A stretch of DNA of 11,284 bases, taken from contig CABUOE010000061.1 of the NCBI GenBank assembly GCA_902493155.1, forward strand, positions 1 to 11,284. Reading direction: 5' to 3'. The number at the start of each line of letters is the position of its first letter. Position 1 is the stretch's first letter. Below are positions 1 through 6,106 of this stretch, piece by piece. This stretch comes from an uncultured Eubacteriales bacterium (GTDB taxonomy: Bacteria; Bacillota; Clostridia; Oscillospirales; Ruminococcaceae). Both the position numbers and the translations under genes were made by a program. The notes under the pieces are model-generated. The model did not search any database, was not told the DNA's origin, and saw only the letters and a program-made list of their open reading frames with translations.

Positions 1-358
1 CCCTGGTGGCACGGTTATTGATCCGGCTGTCGATCTCATCAAGAGAGAGCCTCAGATAAATAATCTCGGATATCTCCTCCAGGTGTTTCATAGCGGGCTC
101 ATAGTAGATGGCGCTGCCCCCGGTGGCGATGACGGCGTGCTCCGGTGAAACTGTGCAGATGGTATTTCCTTCTTCCTCGATGAAGCCCTGGAACCCCAGC
201 TCGTCTACGATTTGCTGCAACAGCTTGCAGTGCTTTTGTTGGAGCAACAGATCGGTGTCAATGAAAGCTCCGCCGACGGCCTTTGCCAGCAATACGCCGA
301 TGGTGCTTTTCCCTGCCCCCGGCATACCGATCAAAGTGATATTTTTATGCTTGTCCAT
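1..358 (-). CDS. aroK: Shikimate kinase-like P-loop protein, 3' end outside the window
   Basis: Reading from ATG at 358-356, the first 119 codons give a small P-loop kinase. The Walker A motif GMPGAGKST is at residues 11-19. The acidic DTD at 34-36 matches the shikimate and Mg-binding Asp of shikimate kinases, and ATGGS at 78-82 matches the shikimate-contacting glycine motif. The canonical enzyme phosphorylates the 3-hydroxyl of shikimate on the way to chorismate in the cytoplasm. Two departures are visible. The FRxxE motif, whose Arg contacts the shikimate carboxylate, reads FIEEE at 59-63, so the Arg is replaced by Ile. The usual ATGGG ends in Ser. It belongs to the family with high probability, but its substrate is less certain. 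An AGAAAGGAA ribosome site precedes the start. The C-terminal lid and third conserved Arg lie off the left edge. Confidence 0.82.
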   Translation of the reverse strand, partial: MDKHKNITLIGMPGAGKSTIGVLLAKAVGGAFIDTDLLLQQKHCKLLQQIVDELGFQGFIEEEGNTICTVSPEHAVIATGGSAIYYEPAMKHLEEISEIIYLRLSLDEIDSRINNRATR

Positions 359-474
359 TTTTCTCTGTTCCTTTCTCAATACGCTTTTCACAGCCTGTTA
401 CGGCACGGTATCCATACAGCATCCTCGGGCACTGCCATGGGAATAAACCGCAAGAGGTTCGTTTAGCAGACATT

Positions 475-503
475 ATTTTAGCACAGAATTTATAAAACGT
501 CTA
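475..503 (-). promoter_or_regulatory. Promoter candidate for the shikimate kinase-like gene
   Basis: On the minus strand, a -35 TAGACG (503-498) is followed after 17 bp by an extended -10, TGC then TAAAAT (480-475). This would give a 5' leader of about 110 nt before the ATG at 358. I see no recognised riboswitch or strong terminator in that leader. Element match and spacing are good, but this is inferred from sequence only. Confidence 0.5.
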
Positions 504-556
504 TGGCGACTTTTTCGGACAGAGCTCAAATGTTGTTCACTGTTTTGTCACCGAAT

Positions 557-590
557 GGCAGTGGATTTTCTGCCTGGAATTTGATAAAAT
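557..590 (+). promoter_or_regulatory. Promoter and possible autoregulatory operator of the TetR gene
   Basis: An extended -10 (TGA then TAAAAT, -10 at 585-590) lies 17 bp after a weak -35, TGGATT (562-567). Transcription would start near 597, giving a leader of about 25 nt. An inverted repeat, GGCAG-N8-CTGCC (557-561 and 570-574), overlaps the -35 element, where a TetR protein would block its own promoter. The repeat is short, so operator status is inference. Confidence 0.4.
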
Positions 591-620
591 AAAGCTATAA
601 CCGCAATCAGGAGGTGCGCC

Positions 621-1184
621 ATGTCGCAGATCACAAAAAAAGCCTTGGCTGGATCCCTTAAAAAGCTCTCCCTGGAGAAGCCGTTGGACAAGATCACTGT
701 CACCGACATCGCTGAGGACTGCCAGGTCAATCGCCAGACTTTCTATTATCACTTTCAGGATATTTACGACCTGGTGGAGTGGATTTATACGAGCGAGGTG
801 GCGGTCGCCCTGGGAGACAAACGGACCTATGACACCTGGGAGCAAGGATTTTTGCAGCTGTTCCAGTACATACAAAAAAACAAAGTCTTCGTTTTAAACA
901 CCTACCACTCCTTGAGTCGGGAGTATCTGGAGCGATTTCTCTACAAGGAAGCTTATAACCTTCTCATGGATGTCATCAACGAAAAAAGCGCCGGGTTTTC
1001 TGTCCGGGACAGGGATAAAACCTTTATCGCCCACTTTTACAAATACGGATTTGTCGGGCTGATTCTCGACTGGATCGGCGCCGGAATGAAGGAGGACCCA
1101 AAAACGATTCTGGGACGGCTCAGCGTCGTTATCCACGGGAATTTTACCGAGGCGCTGGAACGGTTCAGCACCGCACATCCTTAG
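621..1184 (+). CDS. TetR/AcrR-family transcriptional regulator
   Basis: This is a 187-residue protein with an N-terminal TetR DNA-binding domain. The helix-turn-helix spans about residues 26-45 and carries the family signature (IAEDCQVNRQTFYYHF). The remaining helical part resembles the TetR C-terminal domain common in Firmicutes regulators such as the DhaS group, and would bind a ligand and dimerise. The start is supported by a strong AGGAGGTG ribosome site at 609-616. The oleate hydratase gene follows 143 bp downstream on the same strand, so the likely job is to sense a fatty acid or related ligand and control that gene. That target is inferred from position and from an inverted repeat over the promoter-like element at 1200-1218. 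Repressor versus activator cannot be told from sequence. Confidence 0.9.
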   Translation: MSQITKKALAGSLKKLSLEKPLDKITVTDIAEDCQVNRQTFYYHFQDIYDLVEWIYTSEVAVALGDKRTYDTWEQGFLQLFQYIQKNKVFVLNTYHSLSREYLERFLYKEAYNLLMDVINEKSAGFSVRDRDKTFIAHFYKYGFVGLILDWIGAGMKEDPKTILGRLSVVIHGNFTEALERFSTAHP

Positions 1185-1199
1185 ACAAATTCCTTAAAG

Positions 1200-1218
1200 T
1201 GTACAAAATTGCTACAAT
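1200..1218 (+). promoter_or_regulatory. Extended -10 element overlapped by a TetR-like operator palindrome
   Basis: TG-C-TACAAT (1210-1218) is a good extended -10 element with no clear -35. It is overlapped by the imperfect 17-bp palindrome TGTAC-AAAATTG-CTACA (1200-1216), whose outer half-sites are TGTA and TACA. This is a typical size and placement for a TetR-family operator. A terminator hairpin begins about 9 bases further on, so any transcript from here would start at that hairpin. Confidence 0.4.
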
Positions 1219-1226
1219 AAAAGGCC

Positions 1227-1258
1227 CCTGTCTGGATTTGAGACAGGAGTCTTTTTTT
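1227..1258 (+). terminator. Rho-independent terminator after the TetR gene
   Basis: A perfect 7-bp stem, CCTGTCT (1227-1233) with AGACAGG (1241-1247), encloses a 7-nt loop. A run of seven T follows at 1252-1258. It lies 42 bp after the TetR stop codon and upstream of oleate hydratase, so the two genes need not be cotranscribed. It could also attenuate transcripts started at the element at 1210-1218. Confidence 0.75.
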
Positions 1259-1291
1259 GTCTATGGTAAAGGCAGTACAAAGTGGGTATTC

Positions 1292-1321
1292 TATAATCAT
1301 CCTAAAAACTGCAAGGAGGAA
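1292..1321 (+). promoter_or_regulatory. -10 hexamer and ribosome binding site of oleate hydratase
   Basis: A perfect TATAAT (1292-1297) lies beyond the terminator, with no convincing -35 at 16-18 bp. That is consistent with weak or activator-dependent initiation. The ribosome site AAGGAGGAA (1313-1321) with 6-nt spacing fixes the ATG at 1328. In-frame codons extend upstream to 1199, but they cross the terminator and are not expected to be translated. Confidence 0.5.
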
Positions 1322-1327
1322 TCAGTC

Positions 1328-3097
1328 ATGTATTACAGCAACGGAAATTACGAAGCGTTTGCCCGTCCCCGAAAGCCGGAGGGCGTCGATAAAAAATCCG
1401 CCTATCTGGTGGGCTCGGGGCTTGCTTCTCTGGCGGCCGCCTGTTTTCTCGTCCGGGATGGCCAGATGAAAGGAGAACACATCCACATTCTCGAGGAACT
1501 CTCCCTTCCAGGCGGTGCCTGCGACGGCATCAACGACCCGCAGAAGGGATTCATCATCCGGGGCGGCCGGGAAATGGAAAACCACTTCGAATGCCTGTGG
1601 GATTTGTTCCACTCCATCCCGTCCATCGAAACCGAGGGGGTGTCGGTGCTGGACGAATACTACTGGCTCAACAAGGACGACCCCAATTACTCGCTGATGC
1701 GGGCCACCATTAACCGGGGTGAGGACGCCCACACTGACGGCAAATTTGCCCTCAGCGACAAAGCATCGATGGAAATCGTTAAATTGTTCCTCACAAAAGA
1801 CGAGGATCTCTACGACAAAACCATTTCTGACGTGTTCACCGACGAGTTTTTCGCCTCCAATTTCTGGCTTTACTGGCGCACCATGTTCGCCTTTGAGGAC
1901 TGGCACAGTGCCCTGGAAATGAAACTCTACATTCAGCGGTTTATCCACCACATCGGTGGGCTTCCGGACTTCTCGGCTCTGAAATTCACAAAATACAACC
2001 AGTACGAATCTCTGATTCTCCCCATGGTCAAATACCTGGAGGCCCACAACGTCCAGTTCCAGTACGACACTAAGGTGACAAACGTGGTCTTCGACATCAG
2101 CGGAGGCAAAAAGGTAGCGAGACAGATCTGCTGCGTCCATGGCGGCAAAGAAGAAGTGATCGACCTCATCGAAGACGACCTCGTATTCGTCACAAACGGC
2201 AGCTGCACCGAAAACTCTACCCTGGGGGACAACGATCACGCTCCCGCTTTGAACACTTCTCCCGGCGGCTGCTGGGAACTGTGGCGGAATATCGCGAGAC
2301 AGGATCCATCTTTCGGACACCCGGACAAATTCTGCACCCAAGTTGAAAAAACCAACTGGGAGTCGGCAACCATTACCACTTTGGATGATAAAATCCCGCC
2401 TTATATCCAGAAAATCTGCAAACGGGACCCCTTCAGCGGCAAAGTCGTCACCGGAGGCATCATCACCGTCAAGGATTCGGGCTGGCTCATGAGCTACACC
2501 CTAAACCGGCAGCCCCACTTTAAAGAGCAATCCAAAGACCAGCTGGTGGTCTGGGTTTACGGGCTCTTCACCGACCGGCCCGGCAATTTTATCAAAAAGC
2601 CCATGAAAGACTGCACCGGGACGGAAATCACCGAGGAATGGCTCTATCACCTAGGGGTCCCCGAGTCGGAAATTCATGAGATGGCTGTCAATTCCGCTCG
2701 CTGCATCCCCTGCATGATGCCTTATATCACCGCCTTTTTCATGCCCCGTCGGAAAGGCGACCGCCCGAAAGTTGTCCCCGATGGATGTGTGAACTTCGCC
2801 TTTATTGGTCAGTTCGCCGACACCGTCCGCGACACAGTGTTCACCACCGAGTATTCGGTCCGCACCGCCATGGAGGCGGTCTACACCTTGCTCAATGTAG
2901 ATCGGGGCGTACCCGAGGTGTTCGGCTCCTGCTATGATGTGCGGGTACTTTTGGACTCCACCTCCAAGATGATGGACGGCAAAAAGCTCACTGACTTAAA
3001 GCTTCCGTTCATGGCGGAGCTTCTGGAAAAAAAGGTTCTCAAACGGATTTCCGGCACCGTTATCGAAGAGCTGATGCAGCGTTACAACGTCATTTAA
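1328..3097 (+). CDS. ohyA: Oleate hydratase (myosin cross-reactive antigen family)
   Basis: A 589-residue flavoprotein, the normal length for the family, that adds water to the cis-9 double bond of oleic and related acids to give 10-hydroxy fatty acids. The protein acts at the inner face of the membrane and is linked to detoxification of host unsaturated fatty acids. The FAD-binding Rossmann glycines lie at about 29-34 (GSGLAS), with GGACDG at 62-67. The substrate and cofactor loop RGGREMENHFECLW (78-91) contains Glu82. Tyr201 and the TLN motif (391-393) match the conserved Glu, Tyr, Thr and Asn active-site positions described for Elizabethkingia and Staphylococcus enzymes. The CIPCMMPYITAFFMPR block and the GQFAD flavin motif are also present. 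The upstream TetR gene is the likely regulator. A strong terminator follows the stop. Nothing suggests decay. Confidence 0.96.
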   Translation: MYYSNGNYEAFARPRKPEGVDKKSAYLVGSGLASLAAACFLVRDGQMKGEHIHILEELSLPGGACDGINDPQKGFIIRGGREMENHFECLWDLFHSIPSIETEGVSVLDEYYWLNKDDPNYSLMRATINRGEDAHTDGKFALSDKASMEIVKLFLTKDEDLYDKTISDVFTDEFFASNFWLYWRTMFAFEDWHSALEMKLYIQRFIHHIGGLPDFSALKFTKYNQYESLILPMVKYLEAHNVQFQYDTKVTNVVFDISGGKKVARQICCVHGGKEEVIDLIEDDLVFVTNGSCTENSTLGDNDHAPALNTSPGGCWELWRNIARQDPSFGHPDKFCTQVEKTNWESATITTLDDKIPPYIQKICKRDPFSGKVVTGGIITVKDSGWLMSYTLNRQPHFKEQSKDQLVVWVYGLFTDRPGNFIKKPMKDCTGTEITEEWLYHLGVPESEIHEMAVNSARCIPCMMPYITAFFMPRRKGDRPKVVPDGCVNFAFIGQFADTVRDTVFTTEYSVRTAMEAVYTLLNVDRGVPEVFGSCYDVRVLLDSTSKMMDGKKLTDLKLPFMAELLEKKVLKRISGTVIEELMQRYNVI

Positions 3098-3114
3098 CCG
3101 AAAATACCTTTCCT

Positions 3115-3158
3115 GAAGAAGCGGCGTGACCGAAATCGCGCCGCTTCTTCGTCGTTTT
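3115..3158 (+). terminator. Rho-independent terminator after oleate hydratase
   Basis: A 12-bp perfect stem, GAAGAAGCGGCG (3115-3126) with CGCCGCTTCTTC (3139-3150), extends through a G-T pair to about 15 bp. The loop is CCGAAA and a short T tract follows. It begins 17 bases after the ohyA stop and insulates that gene from the van operon. Confidence 0.85.
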
Positions 3159-3279
3159 ATAGAAGGAGACAGAAGGATAAACCGGCCCTTCGCGGGCGAT
3201 GATATCGAGAGAAGGCGTTTTTCTTTCTTTGGGAGAAGAAATGTGTTACAATCAAAGCAGAAAACCTTCTGTGAGAAAA

Positions 3280-3301
3280 TCGTAAGAATTTCGTATGAGA
3301 A
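3280..3301 (+). promoter_or_regulatory. Tandem VanR-box-like direct repeats upstream of vanR
   Basis: Two abutting 11-bp repeats, TCGTAAGAATT (3280-3290) and TCGTATGAGAA (3291-3301), lie immediately upstream of the -35 of the vanR promoter. They match the published VanR-type consensus, as I recall it (TCGTANGAAAWT), with about one mismatch over the first 12 bases and two in the second. Head-to-tail repeats of about 11 bp next to a -35 suit OmpR/PhoB-type dimers and positive autoregulation. A small palindrome, CAGAA-AACC-TTCTG (3258-3271), lies just before them. A further extended -10-like sequence, TGT then TACAAT, is at 3244-3252. Confidence 0.65.
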
Positions 3302-3305
3302 CCGG

Positions 3306-3335
3306 CAGACAATCAAGTGGAAAATCTGCTAAAAT
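3306..3335 (+). promoter_or_regulatory. Promoter of vanRS
   Basis: The -35 CAGACA (3306-3311) and extended -10 (TGC then TAAAAT, -10 at 3330-3335) are separated by 18 bp. The VanR-box-like repeats end 4 bp before the -35, the expected position for activation by an OmpR-family regulator. Predicted initiation near 3342 leaves a short leader before vanR. Confidence 0.6.
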
Positions 3336-3366
3336 ATGGGTGTACTCAAGGAAAAGGGTTGAGATG

Positions 3367-4062
3367 ATGTCAAATAACATTCTTGTGGTGGACGACGAAC
3401 AGGAAATCGCCGATCTGGTGGAACTCTACCTTAAAAACGATGGCTACCGGGTCTTTAAGTTTTATAACGCTTCAGACGCTCTTCGCTGTGTTGAGCAGGA
3501 GGAACTGGACTTGGCGGTTTTGGATGTGATGCTCCCGGATATGAGCGGCTTTACCCTCTGTCAGAAAATCCGAGAAAGCCATGTGTTCCCCATTATCATG
3601 CTCACGGCAAAGGTGGAGGACATGGACAAAATCATGGGGCTTACCCTGGGAGCAGACGACTACATGACAAAGCCCTTCAATCCCCTGGAGCTAATAGCCC
3701 GGGTCAAGACCCAGCTTCGGCGGTATACCCGGTACAACGCTTCCCACCCCTTAGAAGAGGAAAAGCAGGAGTATGAAGAGGGCGGGCTTTACGTCTGCCG
3801 GGATAGCAGAAAGTGCTTTCTGTATGGAGAAGAGCTTAATCTGACCCCCATCGAATTCGACATCCTTTGGTATCTCTGCGGGCACAAGGGCAAGGTAGTT
3901 CCGTCAGAGGAACTGTTCGAAGCGGTGTGGGGCGAGAAATATCTGGACAACAACAATACCGTCATGGCGCACATCGCCCGGCTGCGGGAAAAGATGAAAG
4001 AACCCAGTCGGAAGCCGAAATTCATTAAAACCGTTTGGGGGGTGGGTTACACCATTGAATAG
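3367..4062 (+). CDS. vanR: VanR response regulator of the glycopeptide-sensing two-component system (VanG type)
   Basis: A 231-residue OmpR/PhoB-family regulator. The receiver domain (about 1-120) has the acidic pocket Asp9-Asp10, the phosphoacceptor Asp53 in LDVMLPD, Thr80 in MLTAK and Lys102 in TKPF. The C-terminal winged-helix domain (about 130-230) carries ELNLTPIEFDILWYL and the closing TVWGVGYTIE. When phosphorylated by VanS it should bind the TCGTAnGA-type repeats and activate both its own promoter and the resistance genes. ATG codons occur at 3364 and 3367. I chose 3367 because the AAAAGGG ribosome site then has 8-nt spacing, and because MSxNILVVDDEQEIADLVE is the usual VanR N-terminus. 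It overlaps vanS by 8 bp, implying translational coupling. The VanR assignment rests on similarity plus the complete van operon downstream. Confidence 0.94.
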   Translation: MSNNILVVDDEQEIADLVELYLKNDGYRVFKFYNASDALRCVEQEELDLAVLDVMLPDMSGFTLCQKIRESHVFPIIMLTAKVEDMDKIMGLTLGADDYMTKPFNPLELIARVKTQLRRYTRYNASHPLEEEKQEYEEGGLYVCRDSRKCFLYGEELNLTPIEFDILWYLCGHKGKVVPSEELFEAVWGEKYLDNNNTVMAHIARLREKMKEPSRKPKFIKTVWGVGYTIE

Positions 4063-5176
4063 GTATGATTATTATGGGAGGAAAAGCCGTCGCAGCAAGC
4101 TGTCCCGCCGATTGCTGGCCCAGTATTTTTTGACGCTTTTGGGGTTCATCACAGGACTGGTTCTGTTCGTGTTCCTGGCCGCATTTGTTTGCCAGCAATT
4201 TATCTGGTACGACACAAACCCCTTCTACTGGATTTTGCGGTTTGTGAAAGAGTATATTTTCGTTTTTGTCGGCGGGATCAGCTTGATCGCATGGGCGTTT
4301 ATCACTTATTTTTTTATTTCCAAGCCCCTTCGCTATCTGGATGAAATCGTCGCGGCGGCGGAACAGTTGGCCCGGCCCACTGAACAGCCCATCCTTTTGT
4401 CCGCCGCCATGGCTGACACTCAAAACGAGCTCAATCTGGTACGGGAAAAGGCTCTCCGGGACGCCCGGGCAGCCAAAGAAGCGGAGCAGAGGAAAAACGA
4501 TTTGATCGTCTACCTGGCCCACGACCTGAAAACCCCGCTGACCAGCGTCATTGGCTACATGACCCTCCTGCGGGACGAGCCGGAGATTTCGCCCGAACTG
4601 CGTGCCAAATACACCGGCATCGCCCTTTCGAAAGCGGAGCGGCTGGAAGACCTTATCAACGAGTTTTTCGACATCACCCGGTTTAACCTCACTCATCTGA
4701 CGCTGGAAGAAGAATCGGTGAACCTGACCCGCATGCTGGAGCAGGTCGCCTTTGAGTTCCAGCCGGTTTTGGCAGAAAAGGAGCTGACCTGTGAAACCCG
4801 CCTTGCCCCGGACGTCCAGCTGATCTGCGACCCGGACAAGCTGGAGCGGGTATTCGATAACCTCCTGCGCAACGCCCTAGGCTACAGCTATCCGAAAACC
4901 CAGATCCTCATCTCGTTGGAACAGCGGCAAAACCACGTGACGATTCGCGTTCAAAACCACGGTAAAACCATCCCCCCGGAAAAGCTCAGCCGTATCTTCG
5001 AGCAGTTTTTCCGGCTGGATTCCGCCCGGGCAAGCTCCACCGGCGGAGCGGGCTTAGGGTTGGCCATCGCCAAAGAAATCGTCGAGCTTCACGGCGGCAT
5101 CATCACAGCTGAAAGCGCCGATGAGAGCATCGTCTTCACCGTACGGCTTCCCTACAGCCGTCAGAAAATCGTATGA
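4055..5176 (+). CDS. vanS: VanS sensor histidine kinase (VanG type)
   Basis: A 373-residue membrane kinase that phosphorylates and dephosphorylates VanR in response to glycopeptides. Two hydrophobic segments (about 22-50 and 68-89) bracket a very short extracellular loop of about 18 residues. A linker helix, the phosphoacceptor His156 in the H box (LAHDLKTPLTS) and the ATPase domain follow. The ATPase domain has an N box around Asn273 (DNLLRNA), a G1-like NHGKTIPPEKL (301-311), an F box IFEQFFRLDS and GGAGLGLAIAKEIVELHGG (330-348). The start is TTG at 4055, 8 nt after GGTGGG, inside the end of vanR. No in-frame ATG is available nearby. The last codons and stop fall inside a copy of the VanR-box-like sequence. 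The small sensor loop suits the VanS of D-Ser-type operons, but the ligand cannot be read from sequence. Confidence 0.94.
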   Translation: MNRYDYYGRKSRRSKLSRRLLAQYFLTLLGFITGLVLFVFLAAFVCQQFIWYDTNPFYWILRFVKEYIFVFVGGISLIAWAFITYFFISKPLRYLDEIVAAAEQLARPTEQPILLSAAMADTQNELNLVREKALRDARAAKEAEQRKNDLIVYLAHDLKTPLTSVIGYMTLLRDEPEISPELRAKYTGIALSKAERLEDLINEFFDITRFNLTHLTLEEESVNLTRMLEQVAFEFQPVLAEKELTCETRLAPDVQLICDPDKLERVFDNLLRNALGYSYPKTQILISLEQRQNHVTIRVQNHGKTIPPEKLSRIFEQFFRLDSARASSTGGAGLGLAIAKEIVELHGGIITAESADESIVFTVRLPYSRQKIV

Positions 5177-5226
5177 TTTGATTGATAAAAACATCAGGCT
5201 TTTGGATGTAAAAATAAAAACATAAA
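5163..5226 (+). promoter_or_regulatory. VanR-box-like site across the vanS stop codon and weak promoter for the resistance genes
   Basis: AGAAAATCGTATGATTT (5163-5179) matches the sequence at the vanR boxes, AGAAAATCGTAAGAATT (3274-3290), at 15 of 17 positions. It ends over the TGA stop of vanS. The second repeat unit is much less clear than at vanR. The A/T-rich DNA that follows holds only poor promoter elements, such as TAAAAA at 5215-5220 and CATAAA at 5221-5226 without a good -35. That is usual for promoters that need VanR. This is the natural place for the inducible promoter of vanY through vanT. Confidence 0.55.
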
Positions 5227-5228
5227 CG

Positions 5229-5269
5229 TCCCCGCTTTGGTATCATAAAGATATCGGGCGGGGATTTTT
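5229..5269 (+). terminator. Hairpin terminator between vanRS and the resistance genes, possible attenuator
   Basis: TCCCCGC (5229-5235) pairs with GCGGGGA (5258-5264), and inside it GGTATC (5239-5244) pairs with GATATC (5250-5255) around the loop ATAAA. Five T follow at 5265-5269. This is a good Rho-independent terminator for vanRS, yet it also lies between the VanR-box-like site and vanY. Its 3' arm can pair instead with TCCCCG at 5274-5279, which would break the terminator, so attenuation is possible. Confidence 0.7.
5238..5246 (+). promoter_or_regulatory. Extended -10 element inside the terminator stem-loop
   Basis: TGG followed by TATCAT (-10 at 5241-5246, five of six consensus bases) is an extended -10 with only a weak -35 at 17-18 bp. 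A start from it would fall near 5253, inside the hairpin. The transcript would lose the 5' terminator arm and so escape termination. It is the closest promoter-like element to vanY. This is inference from sequence alone. Confidence 0.3.
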
Positions 5270-5295
5270 CATGTCCCCGGGAAAGAGGAAGTGCA

Positions 5296-6096
5296 ATGAA
5301 CAACAAAACTCAAGCGCTGCCGTCCGGCAGGCAGCCTCAAAAGCGAAGAGGGCAAAAAAGGCGGGACAAAAAATGGACTACGGTTCTTTTCTGGCTCATG
5401 GTGCTGGCTGTCCTGGGATACGGGCTGTTCCGGCAAATCGATGGGGCGAGGCCGGATGTACGGCAGATCGTTATGGCGCAAAATACCGACGCTGACGACA
5501 AGAACGCCGGCGTTCCCGCCGCTTTTGGCGAAAGTTCCGGAGACAAAACGGCGTGGAATCTGATTCTCGTTAACCGGGAGCATCCGATCCCCGACGGCTA
5601 TGAGGTAGAGCTGACAAAACTATCAAACGGTCAGTCGGTGGATTCCCGTATCTACCCGGCGCTCCAGCAGATGTTCGACGACGCCCGGGCGGACGGTGTC
5701 TACCCCATCGTCGCGTCGGGATACCGAACGGCCAAAGAGCAGCAAAGCCTCATGGACGAAAAAATCGCCGATTACAAACAGGAAGGGTATTCCCCGGAGG
5801 AAGCAAAAAACAAAGCCCAAGAGTGGGTGGCTGTCCCAGGGACCAGCGAACATCAGTTGGGGCTGGCCGCCGACATCAACGCGGACGGCATCCACTCGGC
5901 GGGCAACGAGGTGTATGAATGGCTCGAAAAAAACGCCCATCGGTACGGCTTTGTCAAACGTTACCCTTCGGATAAGACGGAAATCACCGGGACGATTCAC
6001 GAGCCCTGGCATTACCGGTACGTGGGAGTAGAAGCCGCTGCAAAAATGTACCGTCAGGGACTCTGCCTTGAAGAATATATCGAATCATTGGAATAG
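5296..6096 (+). CDS. vanY: VanY, membrane-anchored D,D-carboxypeptidase
   Basis: A 266-residue zinc D,D-carboxypeptidase of the VanY/M15 family, which removes the terminal D-Ala from pentapeptide precursors and so lowers the number of glycopeptide targets. A Lys/Arg-rich N-terminus (11-26) and one membrane segment (about 27-46) anchor it with the catalytic domain outside. Catalytic features are SGYR with Arg144, Gln149, the zinc ligands His186 and Asp193 in SEHQLGLAADI, and EPWH with Glu236 and His239. An AGAGGAAG ribosome site precedes the ATG. All key residues are present in an uninterrupted frame. It is the first gene after the hairpin at 5229-5269 and lies 10 bp before vanW. It shares several blocks with the downstream vanXY product (LILVNRE, SEHQxGLA, EPWHxRYVG), so the two are paralogues. 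Confidence 0.93.
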   Translation: MNNKTQALPSGRQPQKRRGQKRRDKKWTTVLFWLMVLAVLGYGLFRQIDGARPDVRQIVMAQNTDADDKNAGVPAAFGESSGDKTAWNLILVNREHPIPDGYEVELTKLSNGQSVDSRIYPALQQMFDDARADGVYPIVASGYRTAKEQQSLMDEKIADYKQEGYSPEEAKNKAQEWVAVPGTSEHQLGLAADINADGIHSAGNEVYEWLEKNAHRYGFVKRYPSDKTEITGTIHEPWHYRYVGVEAAAKMYRQGLCLEEYIESLE

Positions 6097-6106
6097 AGGA
6101 ATATAG

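Noticed and set aside
359..620. Possible leader peptide or riboswitch before the shikimate kinase-like gene
   Set aside because: A 16-codon frame exists on the minus strand, but it has no ribosome site. The leader shows no clear terminator/antiterminator pair or known aptamer.
1322..2341. A 339-codon open frame on the minus strand opposite oleate hydratase
   Set aside because: It lies wholly inside a well-conserved coding gene on the other strand, has no ribosome site or family resemblance, and arises from the codon bias of ohyA.
3159..3366. A vanU-like small regulator gene before vanR
   Set aside because: The 208-bp gap holds promoter and VanR-box sequences. An open stretch there lacks a helix-turn-helix and a ribosome site.
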